A stretch of 22,771 nucleotides of DNA, taken from the NCBI GenBank assembly GCA_964535315.1, contig CAZHTS010000074.1, positions 1 through 22,771 on the forward strand, in the 5' to 3' direction. Position numbers and translations under genes: made by a program. This document shows positions 7,380 through 15,276 of this stretch, piece after piece. The notes beneath the pieces were generated by a model. The model was not told the DNA's origin. It ran no database searches and saw nothing but the letters and a program-made list of their open reading frames with translations. Numbering within the stretch: the first letter of the stretch is position 1; every line of letters starts with the position of its first letter. This stretch comes from CAZHTS01 sp964535315 (GTDB lineage: Bacteria; Chloroflexota; Anaerolineae; Anaerolineales; Anaerolineaceae).

Positions 7380-9350
7380 ATGGCCGACCTGGTTTCACGG
7401 GGCCCAGTGTTGCGTCCTGTTGTGTATGGCGACCAGCCGTGTGCGGCGGAGCTTGCCCTCCTGGCGCATATGGCGGGCCGTTTGCTTGCACTGGGTCCGG
7501 AAGATGATGTGTACCTGAAATTGGCCGGGTTGTTTTCCGATTTGCTGAGGGGCCAGCCGGTTTTTGTTTGTTCCTATGACGCCGCCAATCATTTGCTGGT
7601 GATCGAGGCCACGGCCGGGTTGGGAGAGACCGCCATCCAGGTGGGTTCTTTGCAGGGGTTGGGGCTGCCGCTGGCGCCGCAGATGCAGGCTGTACTGCTG
7701 GATACCCCTTTGTTGCAATGTGACATGTCGTTAAGCGATTGGGCCAACGGTGATTTACGCCCCGTTTTTGACGATCTACAGCGGCTGGTGGCCCCGCAGG
7801 CGCTGTGGGTGATGGGCGCAGGCTGGCAGGGCGTGTTACACGCCGGGATTGTGGTGCTTGCCCGGCGGGAAGCGGCGCCACCCTCTCCGGCGTTGATGGC
7901 GGTGGGGGCGCGACAGATTACCCTGGCTTTGAAACATCATATTACGGAGCACAGCCTGCGTTATAACGAAGAGCGTTATCGCCGCCTGGCCGAGTTTGCG
8001 CCCGATATCATTTACCGTTATCGTTTGCAGCCCGACCTGGCCTTTGAGTACATCAGTGCTGCCCTGACGCGCATTTCGGGGTATACCCCGGAAGAATTTT
8101 ATGCCGATCCACAATTGATGTTCCGGCTGGTGCATCCGCCCGATCTGGAGGCGTTGCGCAAGGCGTACGTGCGCACGGTATTTGACGGCCCGCTTTACTT
8201 CCGCTGGATCTGCAAGGACGGCAGTATGGTGTGGATCGAGCATCGTTCTACGCCGATCAGCGACGAGACGGGTATGATCGTGGCGATTGAAGGGATTGCC
8301 CGCGACGTGACCGCCGCCATGCGTCGTAAGCGCGAACTGGAAGCAATTGCCAGCCTATCGGCGGCCCTGCGCGTCGCGGCCGGGCCGGTGGATATGCCGC
8401 CAATCGTCCTGGCGCAGCTGGCGGAGCAAATCCAGCCGCAGGCAGCCATGTTGATTTTGTATCACGCCGAAGAAATGAACCTGTTCGTTGAGGCTGCAAC
8501 CGGCGAATGGCACGGGCGGCGCGGCTGGCATCTCTCGAGAGAGAACGGGCTGGTAGGGGGCGTTTATTTGCAGGGAAATACACACCATGCCCGCCTCAAC
8601 CTGGCGACGCGCCTGGCTGATAACTGGATTCTGCCGGCCGACCCCGGCAAATGGCTGGCGATTGTGCCCTTGCCGGCTCAGCAGCAGCCGTTGGGCGTGC
8701 TGGTGGTGCTGCGGAACACGCCTCTGGCAGAGGAAGAGATGAGCATGCTGCGTATCACGGCGGATATCACTGCCAACGCGGTTCAGCGCTCGGGGCTGCA
8801 CGAGAAGACCGAACGGCGCATGCAGCGCCTGGCAATTCTGCAAAAAATCAACCTGGCGATTAATTCCAGCCTGGATATGAACCGTACAATCCGCGCCCTG
8901 TTTGACCAGTTGAAAAAATCCGGTTTTGATTCGGCCGCGCTCTTGCTGTTCGACCCACAAACGCAGACACTGACCTACAAGGCGGCCGAAGGCTTCAGCC
9001 GCCCTTACCCGCCCCATGTAGAAACGATTGACCTGGGTGAGGGTCTGGCCGGGCAGGTGGCGCGCGATGGGCGTCTGACGTACGTCCCGGATTTGCAACA
9101 AGAAGCATTGGGTGATCTGGAGTTGAACCGTCAGGATTTTGGCGGCTATTCCAGTTATCTGGCTGCACCGCTGCTCTCGCAGGGTAATTTACAGGGTGTG
9201 CTGGAGATCTACCAGCTTTCTGGCCCGCGCCTGGATTCGGAAGGGTTGGCCTTTATTGAGACGCTGGCGCTACAATTTGGTCTGGCGCTCGAAAATGCCC
9301 GCCTGTACACAGAATTGCAGCGCCAGGTGAGTCTACGTTCCTCTGGATGA
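7380..9350 (+). CDS. GAF-PAS-GAF-GAF sensory protein without output domain
   Basis: The 656-residue soluble protein consists only of sensory modules. A divergent GAF-like region lies at about residues 25-190. A PAS-PAC unit (about 200-315) runs from RRLAEFAPDIIYRY to the EGIARDVTAAMRRKRE helix, and two further GAF domains span about 320-480 and 485-650. The last GAF ends with the usual LENARLYTEL helix, and the protein stops twelve residues later. In related proteins a histidine kinase, GGDEF or HD-GYP domain would follow there. None is present in any frame before the next gene, so this may be a naturally short signal carrier or a truncated kinase. The start follows a perfect AGGAGG with seven bases of spacing. 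It is divergent from the trpB leader. No membrane segment is visible. Confidence 0.85.
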   Translation: MADLVSRGPVLRPVVYGDQPCAAELALLAHMAGRLLALGPEDDVYLKLAGLFSDLLRGQPVFVCSYDAANHLLVIEATAGLGETAIQVGSLQGLGLPLAPQMQAVLLDTPLLQCDMSLSDWANGDLRPVFDDLQRLVAPQALWVMGAGWQGVLHAGIVVLARREAAPPSPALMAVGARQITLALKHHITEHSLRYNEERYRRLAEFAPDIIYRYRLQPDLAFEYISAALTRISGYTPEEFYADPQLMFRLVHPPDLEALRKAYVRTVFDGPLYFRWICKDGSMVWIEHRSTPISDETGMIVAIEGIARDVTAAMRRKRELEAIASLSAALRVAAGPVDMPPIVLAQLAEQIQPQAAMLILYHAEEMNLFVEAATGEWHGRRGWHLSRENGLVGGVYLQGNTHHARLNLATRLADNWILPADPGKWLAIVPLPAQQQPLGVLVVLRNTPLAEEEMSMLRITADITANAVQRSGLHEKTERRMQRLAILQKINLAINSSLDMNRTIRALFDQLKKSGFDSAALLLFDPQTQTLTYKAAEGFSRPYPPHVETIDLGEGLAGQVARDGRLTYVPDLQQEALGDLELNRQDFGGYSSYLAAPLLSQGNLQGVLEIYQLSGPRLDSEGLAFIETLALQFGLALENARLYTELQRQVSLRSSG

Positions 9351-9408
9351 GGGTGACAGATGGCTTTTTCCTTTCAGTTTTGTTGGGACAGCGGCGGGGC
9401 TGTACGGC

Positions 9409-9437
9409 TTGACAAGGTTTTAACCGTTGCGTATACT
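9409..9437 (+). promoter_or_regulatory. Strong sigma-70 promoter for the PCuAC gene
   Basis: TTGACA (9409-9414) and TATACT (9432-9437) are spaced by exactly 17 bp. Transcription would start near 9444, giving a leader of about 45 bases. A short GGTT-TT-AACC dyad lies within the spacer; I do not assign a regulator to it. Confidence 0.88.
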
Positions 9438-9488
9438 GAAACCAACGTCGCGCAGAGAGGTGTGTGGATGTAGCTCTGGGGAGGATAA

Positions 9489-9926
9489 ATGATGCGGCAT
9501 TGGGTTTGGGTCTTGATAAGCTTTTCTTTGTCGCTGGTTTTGTGGGCCTGTACACCGGCGGCCGGTGATCTCAAGATCGAAAAAGCCTGGGCGCGTCCAG
9601 GTTTAAAAGGGGAGACCAGCGCTGTGTATTTTATCCTGACTAACCATCGGGAAGAGGAGGATCGACTCGCCGGCGCCGGCTGCGAGGTGGCTGAAGCAGC
9701 CGAGTTGCACCTGTCTATGATGGATATGAGTGGGACGATGAAGATGGTGCCGCAAGAGTTTGTTCCCATTCCTCCCGGGCAGACGGTTGAGTTTAAGCCA
9801 GGCGGTTTGCACGTGATGTTGATTAATCTAAAGCAGGATCTCAAACCGGGCGACCGGTTTGACCTGACCCTGACCTTTGAGACGACAGGGAAAAAGACGC
9901 TCCCAATAACCGTACAACAACCATAA
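9489..9926 (+). CDS. PCuAC-family copper chaperone lipoprotein
   Basis: This 145-residue protein has a lipoprotein signal with lipobox LWAC and acylated Cys21. The mature part is a cupredoxin-like PCuAC (formerly DUF461) domain. Probable Cu(I) ligands are His74, Met86, His108 and Met110, in the H...M...HxM pattern of the family. The stretch after His74 is rich in Met and is one residue longer than the usual spacing. PCuAC proteins bind periplasmic or extracellular copper and help load the CuA centre of cytochrome c oxidase. No oxidase gene is in the window. A GGGGAGG ribosome site precedes two adjacent ATG codons; either 9489 or 9492 could be the start. It is the first gene of a two-gene unit with thpR, 22 bases downstream. 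Confidence 0.9.
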   Translation: MMRHWVWVLISFSLSLVLWACTPAAGDLKIEKAWARPGLKGETSAVYFILTNHREEEDRLAGAGCEVAEAAELHLSMMDMSGTMKMVPQEFVPIPPGQTVEFKPGGLHVMLINLKQDLKPGDRFDLTLTFETTGKKTLPITVQQP

Positions 9927-9948
9927 CCTTTGCAGGTAGAGTGCTGAT

Positions 9949-10530
9949 ATGTCCGTGATCCGTGCATTTATTGCTATCGATTTGCCTCCTAGTATCCAGA
10001 CCGGTCTGGATGAAATCATCCGAAAGTTAAAGAGCCCGGCGTCTCAGGCGATCCATTGGGTGCCTGCCAAGAATATTCACCTGACGTTGAAATTTCTGGG
10101 CGATGTTTCGCCGGCGAACCTGGAATTATTGAAAAAAATTGTGGCTGCCGAGGCCGGACGCCAGACAGCATTTGAGCTCACCGTGGCGGGTATGGGCGCT
10201 TTCCCCAGTATCTTGCGCCCGCGGGTGGTGTGGGTGGGGGTACAGGCGCCGCCGGCCCTGGCTTCGTTGCAGCGCGCCATCGATGTGGAGACGCAGCGAT
10301 TGGGCTATGCCGCCGAGGAACGTGCCTTTTCGCCGCACCTGACGTTGGGGCGGATTTCACACAAGGCTTCTCCGCAGGAAGTGCGCCAGGCAGCCGAAGT
10401 CTTGCAATCGGCTCAAGTGGGAGATCTGGGGCGCTGTTTTGTCGATTCGGTCAAAATCTTCCGCAGTGATTTGCAGCCGGGTGGGGCCGTGTACACCCAG
10501 TTGTTTAGCTCCAATCTGCGGCGCGTTTAA
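9949..10530 (+). CDS. thpR: RNA 2',3'-cyclic phosphodiesterase (LigT/2H family)
   Basis: The 193-residue protein belongs to the 2H phosphoesterase superfamily. It has two HxTx motifs, His44-Leu-Thr46 in HLTLKFLGD and His130-Leu-Thr132 in HLTLGRI, which form the active site. Family members open RNA 2',3'-cyclic phosphates to 2'-phosphates and can join tRNA half-molecules in vitro. The N-terminal IRAFIAIDLP segment is typical. It is cytoplasmic, with no signal peptide. It shares the transcript of the copper chaperone and is closed by a terminator 28 bases downstream. No functional tie to copper is evident. Confidence 0.95.
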   Translation: MSVIRAFIAIDLPPSIQTGLDEIIRKLKSPASQAIHWVPAKNIHLTLKFLGDVSPANLELLKKIVAAEAGRQTAFELTVAGMGAFPSILRPRVVWVGVQAPPALASLQRAIDVETQRLGYAAEERAFSPHLTLGRISHKASPQEVRQAAEVLQSAQVGDLGRCFVDSVKIFRSDLQPGGAVYTQLFSSNLRRV

Positions 10531-10558
10531 ACCGTATTGTGGCTTGCCGTTGAAAATT

Positions 10559-10594
10559 CCCGGTCTGTGAATGGAACAGACCGGGCGTGTTTTT
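10559..10594 (+). terminator. Rho-independent terminator after thpR
   Basis: A perfect 10-bp stem (10559-10568 with 10576-10585), CCCGGTCTGT with ACAGACCGGG, encloses a 7-base loop. CGTG and five T residues follow. Confidence 0.92.
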
Positions 10595-10622
10595 ACAGGA
10601 AACACGCACTTTGTGCTAGAAT
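10592..10622 (+). promoter_or_regulatory. Candidate promoter for rsfS
   Basis: TTTACA (10592-10597) and TAGAAT (10617-10622) are spaced by 19 bp, which is longer than optimal. The location directly after the thpR terminator and before rsfS supports a start site here. Confidence 0.45.
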
Positions 10623-10662
10623 GAGTGAAATTTCGTACACGGTGAGGTGAATTCTGAATACG

Positions 10663-10998
10663 ATGGATGTCGCTCGTAGTCTGGTGAATGCCCTTGAGGA
10701 GAAGAAGGGCGAGAAGATCGTTTTGCTCGATATTCATGAAGTGGCTTCGTTCACGGATTATTTTGTGGTTTGTTCGGGCACCAGCGATCGTATGCTGGAT
10801 AGCCTGGGGGATGCGGTTGTCACGACGGCCAAGCAGCAGTTTGGTCTGAATGGCAAAATCGAGGGGCGTTCCAGTGATGGGTGGCTCGTAGTGGATCTGG
10901 GGGACGTGGTCGTGCATCTTTTTTCGCCAGACCAGCGCGATTATTACCGGTTGGAACAGTTGTGGGAAAGCGGTAAGGTGCTGGTGCGTTTGCAATAG
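10663..10998 (+). CDS. rsfS: Ribosomal silencing factor RsfS
   Basis: This 111-residue protein has the full RsfS/DUF143 fold. Typical signatures are FTDYFVVCSGTSDR (about 36-49), the GWLVVDLGDVVVHLF strand pair (about 72-86) and RDYYRLEQLW near the end. RsfS binds ribosomal protein L14 and blocks 30S-50S joining when nutrients are scarce. The first in-frame ATG is at 10663, but the GAGGTGA ribosome site at 10644-10650 is about 12 bases away; an upstream CTG at 10654 cannot be excluded. In many genomes rsfS follows nadD; here it stands apart from it. The next gene begins 63 bases downstream with no terminator between, so read-through is likely. Confidence 0.95.
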   Translation: MDVARSLVNALEEKKGEKIVLLDIHEVASFTDYFVVCSGTSDRMLDSLGDAVVTTAKQQFGLNGKIEGRSSDGWLVVDLGDVVVHLFSPDQRDYYRLEQLWESGKVLVRLQ

Positions 10999-11061
10999 GC
11001 GTAGAAACGATGAGGCCAGGGCAGGTGATACAACCCGATTTCTGACGTTCTCTGGGAGGGG

Positions 11062-12732
11062 ATGATGGACAAACGGGCAGTCTGGACGGGCGTGCTGGCG
11101 GTGGGGTTGGCCTTGTTGTTGGTTGCATGCGCCGGAGATCGTCTCTCGTCTCCTACGGCGGCGCCTGCAAGCGATCAACAAGCGCCGGGCCGTGCGTTGA
11201 TCGTGCAGCAGGGAAAGTTTTTCTCTGCTGCGGGGAATTGCGCCGGGTGTCATACCGGATTGAAAGATCAGAGCGGCGTTGACGTATCGATTGACCTGGC
11301 GTGGCGGGCGACGATGATGGCCAATGCGGCGCGTGATCCGTATTATCGCGCCAAGGTGCGCAGCGAGGTGTTGCCTTACGCAGAGGAGCGCGAGGCGCTT
11401 GAGAGCAAGTGTTCCACCTGTCATACGCCGATGGCGCACGTTACGGCGCTGGCTGCCGGGCAATCTTCGCAGATGTTGGATGCAGGTTTTTTTGCGGCGG
11501 AAAACCCGCTGCATTTGCTGGCCATCGACGGGGTTTCGTGCAGCCATTGCCACCAGGTGCAGGCGAATAACCTCGGAAAAGAAGACAGTTTGAGTGGGGG
11601 GTTCAAAGTCGATCTGCAAACGGCGATGGGGCAGCGCGCGGCTTATGGGCCATTCCCGGTGGATCAGAACCTGGCAACGATCATGCAGGGCGCTTCTGGG
11701 TTTGCGCCGCAGCAGTCGCCTCACCTGGGGCAGGCCGAGTTTTGTGCTGTGTGTCATACGTTGTACACCAACTACTTTGAAGCCGACGGCACGCTAAGCC
11801 AGGAGACTTTTCCGGAGCAAACACCGTATCTGGAATGGAAGCACAGCCGGTACGCCGGCCAGGTGACCTGCCAGGGCTGTCATATGCCCGTCGCAGCGGG
11901 TGCGGCGCGCATCGCCAACACCGGCGGACAGCCGCGCAGCCCGTTCTCACAGCATCATTTTGTGGGCGGTAATGTGTTGATGGCGGGGGTGCTTCAAAAG
12001 AACGGTGAGGCGTTACAGGTGACGGCCGAAGATGCGCAGTTTGCACAGGTGGGACAGCGCACCCGGCAGCAGCTGACGGAACGAACGGTCAAACTGGGCG
12101 TTCAGGCCAGCCGCGACGGGCAGGATGTGCTGGTGCGCGTGCAGGTTGAGAGTCTGGTCGGACACAAATTTCCTTCGGGCTTTCCTTCGCGGCGAGCCTG
12201 GCTGCATGTGGTGGTCAGGGACGCCCAGGGGAAAACGATCTTTGAATCGGGCGGCTGGCAGGAGAACGGCGCCATCGTGGGGAATGAAAATGACGCCGAC
12301 CCGGCGCGTTACGAACCGCATTACAGCGCCATCTCTGCCCCCGATCAGGTGCAGATTTACGAGACGATCCTTGCCGCTTCAGACGGGTCTCTGACGACCA
12401 CCCTGATGCGTGCGGCGCGTTATCTCAAGGATAACCGCCTTTTGCCCGCCGGTTTTGACAAAACCAGCGCCCCGCCCGATGTTGCTGTGGCGGGTGTGGC
12501 TTTCGAGGATGTCGATTTCACCGCCGGCAAGGACGAGGTGGTGTACCGCTTGCCCGGCGGCGCCGGGCCTTTGCGGGTTGAAGTCGAAATGTTGTACCAG
12601 ACGATTGGCTACCGCTGGCTCGAAAATCTGCACGAGGATGGGAACGCCGAAGCGGAGAAATTATTCGCTTATTTGCAGAGTGCACCCGATCGCATCGTTT
12701 CGATTGCCAGCCAGCAGGTAGAGCTTCCCTGA
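11062..12732 (+). CDS. Pentaheme c-type cytochrome lipoprotein
   Basis: The 556-residue exported lipoprotein has a hydrophobic signal and lipobox LVAC with Cys23. Five CxxCH heme-attachment motifs begin at Cys60, Cys117, Cys160, Cys228 and Cys270. The WKHSRY segment before the fifth motif (CQGCHMP) is of the kind seen in the cytochrome c554/multiheme cytochrome superfamily. The region after about residue 300 has no heme motif and looks beta-rich; its role is unknown. The protein should transfer electrons on the outer face of the cytoplasmic membrane, but the donor, acceptor and any catalytic activity cannot be read from the sequence. GGGAGGGG precedes a double ATG (11062/11065). It is convergent with a NarX/NarL-type pair only 15 bases away, with no visible terminator. 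Confidence 0.9.
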   Translation: MMDKRAVWTGVLAVGLALLLVACAGDRLSSPTAAPASDQQAPGRALIVQQGKFFSAAGNCAGCHTGLKDQSGVDVSIDLAWRATMMANAARDPYYRAKVRSEVLPYAEEREALESKCSTCHTPMAHVTALAAGQSSQMLDAGFFAAENPLHLLAIDGVSCSHCHQVQANNLGKEDSLSGGFKVDLQTAMGQRAAYGPFPVDQNLATIMQGASGFAPQQSPHLGQAEFCAVCHTLYTNYFEADGTLSQETFPEQTPYLEWKHSRYAGQVTCQGCHMPVAAGAARIANTGGQPRSPFSQHHFVGGNVLMAGVLQKNGEALQVTAEDAQFAQVGQRTRQQLTERTVKLGVQASRDGQDVLVRVQVESLVGHKFPSGFPSRRAWLHVVVRDAQGKTIFESGGWQENGAIVGNENDADPARYEPHYSAISAPDQVQIYETILAASDGSLTTTLMRAARYLKDNRLLPAGFDKTSAPPDVAVAGVAFEDVDFTAGKDEVVYRLPGGAGPLRVEVEMLYQTIGYRWLENLHEDGNAEAEKLFAYLQSAPDRIVSIASQQVELP

Positions 12733-12747
12733 CCCTCCCGGTCGTGG

Positions 12748-13401
12748 CTATTCGCGCCTGGCAATGATGCCCAGTTGCAGCGCCTTGCTGACCGCCTCGG
12801 TGCGGTTGGCAGCCTCAAGTTTTTCGAGAATGTGCCGCACGTGCGTCTTGACCGTATTTTCGGAAATGAACAGGCTCTGAGCGATTTGTTGGGTGGTTTC
12901 GCCGCTGGCCAGGCAGTTGAGCACCTGGGTTTCTCGCTCGCTGAGGAGCGTTTCGTGCTGTGTTTGAGATGGATGGGCGAGGGCGCGCAGCACGGGAAAG
13001 GTGATTTCAGGAGAGAGCACGCCCTGACCGTGCCCTACCCGTAACAGGGCCTGGCGCAGATCTTCGGGTTCAGTATTCTTGAGCAGGTAGCCATCCGCCC
13101 CGGCCTTGATCGCCCCAAACAGGTCCTCGTCGGTTTGCGAGATGGTCAACATGAGGATGCGCAAAGGGATACGGCGGGCGCGCAATTCCTGCACGGTGCG
13201 GATGCCGTCCATCTGTGGCATGTTGACATCCAGCAGGAGGATATCGGGGTGGGTCTGTTCGACCTGCTCAATGGCCTCCAGGCCGTTGCTGGCCTGGCCG
13301 ACGATTTCGAATTCGGGCATATCGGCCAGCAGGCTGACCAGCCCGCGGCGAAAGAGATTGTGGTCATCGACCACCAGCAGGCGCAGGCGTTCCGGGCTCA
13401 T
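12748..13401 (-). CDS. NarL/FixJ-family response regulator
   Basis: The 217-residue regulator has a receiver domain with acidic residues Asp12-Asp13, phospho-acceptor Asp58 in LLLDVNMPQMDG, switch Thr86 and Lys108 in GYLLKN. The C-terminal LuxR-type helix-turn-helix (about 153-213) contains LSERETQVLNCLASG and SENTVKTHVRHILEKL. It should bind DNA as a dimer after phosphorylation. Its ATG overlaps the stop of the upstream kinase gene by four bases (ATGA), which indicates translational coupling and makes that kinase the natural partner. Targets are unknown; the convergent pentaheme cytochrome is a positional candidate only. Confidence 0.96.
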   Translation of the reverse strand: MSPERLRLLVVDDHNLFRRGLVSLLADMPEFEIVGQASNGLEAIEQVEQTHPDILLLDVNMPQMDGIRTVQELRARRIPLRILMLTISQTDEDLFGAIKAGADGYLLKNTEPEDLRQALLRVGHGQGVLSPEITFPVLRALAHPSQTQHETLLSERETQVLNCLASGETTQQIAQSLFISENTVKTHVRHILEKLEAANRTEAVSKALQLGIIARRE

Positions 13402-15170
13402 AGGTATGGCTCCTCCAGATGGACGGGGATTTGTAACCGTACTACCGTACCGTGTTGGGGTTGACTGGTGATTTGGAAATCGGCGCCGATCAATTCTGCC
13501 CGCTCACGCATGCCGCGCAGGCCGTATTGCGAGAGTGTGGGCAGGTCTTCAGGGGTAAACCCCTGCCCGTCGTCGCCAATTTCGATGACCAGTTCGTCGT
13601 TCCATTCACGCACGTTGATCCAAACCTGCCGGGCGAGGGCATGCTTGCGGATATTGTTGAGGGCTTCCTGGATGATGCGGATGAGCTGCGCCTCGATCTC
13701 CGGGCTGATTTGCCAGGGCAGCGGCGCAAAAGTGCGCCTGACAGGCAGCCCGCTGCCGGAAGAAAAATCGGAGGCCAGCATCTCGATCCAATTTGTCAGG
13801 CCGGCCTGCGGGGTCTGGCGCAGGTTGTCGATCACCTGGCGCACGTCCTGGTAGGTCTCGGTCAACGCCGCGTGGTTTTGTTTGAGCAGCTGCTCCAGGC
13901 GCTGCAGGTCATTGCGGTCAAGGGCGGTCTGCATCTGCGCCGATTGCAATTTGAGGAAAGCCAGGGTCTGGGCCAGACCATCATGGATTTCGCGCGCCAG
14001 GCGCGAGCGTTCCTGAATGACCGCCTGGTATTCGAGCGAGAGCAAAGTGCGTTCGTGATCGACCAGCAGGGCAATCTGGTTGGCGATCGTGCGCAGCATT
14101 TCGATCTGGCGGGGCGAAAAGGCGGTAGACCGCCGGTCGGTGATCAGCAGGGCGCCCAACACCGGCCGTTCTGGCAGGGTAATCGTAACGCCGGCAGAGG
14201 CGTGTTCACCGGACTGGGTTTCCTGGAGGGAAGAGGTCTGCCCATCCAACAGATGATTCAAGAACGCCTGTGCGGCCGGGCTATCCAGCCAGGGAGAATC
14301 TCCCTGGCGCAGTTGGAGCGGGGCCTGTTCCTGTCCGGAGAAAGAAGGAATGTAGAGTTGCAGCGCATCGGCTTCCAGCATGGTTTGCAGGCTGCTTAAT
14401 AATGCTTCCAGCCGTTGCGGCAGGTCCGATTGGGCGGCGCGCAGTATCTGTATCTGGCGCAGGGTGTTCACTTCCTGCCGGCGCAGGCGGATGGTCTCGA
14501 AGGCCAGGGCGATCTCGTCCAGCAGACCCTCCAGGAAGGCGTATAGATCTGCGGGTATATTGTGGTTGGCCGGCAGGTACAGGTTGAGCAGCCCCAACGG
14601 CTGTTTACCGCGCCGCAGCGGCAAGCAGTACACGTTGAAGGTATTGGCAAACGGGCCTTCGAGCAGCGGGCAGCGGGTTCCCGGCCCGGCCTTCAAGATG
14701 GTGCAGTCTTTGCAGCGCTGGCGCACCTCGGGCTGGGCGAGGTGTTCGGCCCAGGATCGCAGCACGACCGGCGGCAAATGACCCTGTACCAGGGCCGGCA
14801 TAGGCTGGAGCCATTCGTCCAACGGGACGAACGAGCAGGCGACCGTCCCCATCAGTTCGTTTGTAATTTTGAGGGTGACATCCATCCACTGTTGTTCGTC
14901 GCCGGCGTTGATCAATTCGCGGTTGAGATTGAGCAATGAAGCGATGCGCGCCTGTGCGGCCAGCAGCTGGCTGGTGAGCGCCTGCCGGGTGCGGTTGCTG
15001 CGCTGTAATCGTATCGTTAGCCCGGCCGGGAGTGAGGCGATCAGGAGCATGAGCAACAGCGCAATGGCCGAAAAGCCCGTCTGGTTCCAGGCCATGAAAG
15101 CGACTAGAAGCAGGGCGCTGCCGGCGAATGCCAGTGCGGGCAAGAACCATGAAGGAGCGGTTAGACGCAT
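13398..15170 (-). CDS. NarX-like sensor histidine kinase (HisKA_3) with Cys-containing GAF region
   Basis: This 590-residue kinase has two closely spaced membrane helices at about residues 9-28 and 33-53, with almost no extracytoplasmic loop, so sensing is probably cytoplasmic or within the membrane. A first GAF-like region (about 80-225) contains Cys153-x2-Cys156 and Cys167, plus Cys182. A second GAF-like region spans about 240-375. The HisKA_3 box is REIHDGLAQT with His396. The ATPase domain has the N box QEALNNIRKHA, then GDDGQGF and GLRGMRERAE. E. coli NarX and NarQ carry a cysteine cluster in their central module, so the arrangement is comparable, although the signal here is unknown. The gene is the first of a coupled pair with its response regulator and is divergent from the PrsW gene. 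Confidence 0.93.
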   Translation of the reverse strand: MRLTAPSWFLPALAFAGSALLLVAFMAWNQTGFSAIALLLMLLIASLPAGLTIRLQRSNRTRQALTSQLLAAQARIASLLNLNRELINAGDEQQWMDVTLKITNELMGTVACSFVPLDEWLQPMPALVQGHLPPVVLRSWAEHLAQPEVRQRCKDCTILKAGPGTRCPLLEGPFANTFNVYCLPLRRGKQPLGLLNLYLPANHNIPADLYAFLEGLLDEIALAFETIRLRRQEVNTLRQIQILRAAQSDLPQRLEALLSSLQTMLEADALQLYIPSFSGQEQAPLQLRQGDSPWLDSPAAQAFLNHLLDGQTSSLQETQSGEHASAGVTITLPERPVLGALLITDRRSTAFSPRQIEMLRTIANQIALLVDHERTLLSLEYQAVIQERSRLAREIHDGLAQTLAFLKLQSAQMQTALDRNDLQRLEQLLKQNHAALTETYQDVRQVIDNLRQTPQAGLTNWIEMLASDFSSGSGLPVRRTFAPLPWQISPEIEAQLIRIIQEALNNIRKHALARQVWINVREWNDELVIEIGDDGQGFTPEDLPTLSQYGLRGMRERAELIGADFQITSQPQHGTVVRLQIPVHLEEPYL

Positions 15171-15206
15171 ATCTCTATTTTACCCGAAGCCGGTCAGAAT
15201 ATTAAA

Positions 15207-15236
15207 TTGTGCCCGGCGGCGCAGTTATGCTACAAT
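15207..15236 (+). promoter_or_regulatory. Putative extended -10 promoter for the PrsW gene
   Basis: TACAAT (15231-15236) is preceded by TGC, which makes an extended -10. A partial -35, TTGTGC, lies at 15207-15212 with an 18-bp spacer. The 106-base gap is shared with the divergent kinase gene, whose own promoter I could not place with confidence. Confidence 0.55.
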
Positions 15237-15276
15237 CCTCTTATTGTAGTTGATACCAATCTTTCCGGGGTGAAAC

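Noticed and set aside
9417..9426. GGTT-TT-AACC dyad within the PCuAC promoter as a copper operator
   Set aside because: The arms are only four bases, which occurs by chance, and it does not match a known CsoR, CueR or CopY site.
10357..11757. 466-codon open frame on the minus strand
   Set aside because: It lies antisense to thpR, rsfS and the pentaheme cytochrome, all of which have clear family motifs, and its composition (Arg/His/Gln-rich) is that of a shadow frame.
13452..14399. 315-codon plus-strand open frame
   Set aside because: Antisense to the HisKA_3 kinase, with no recognisable domain.
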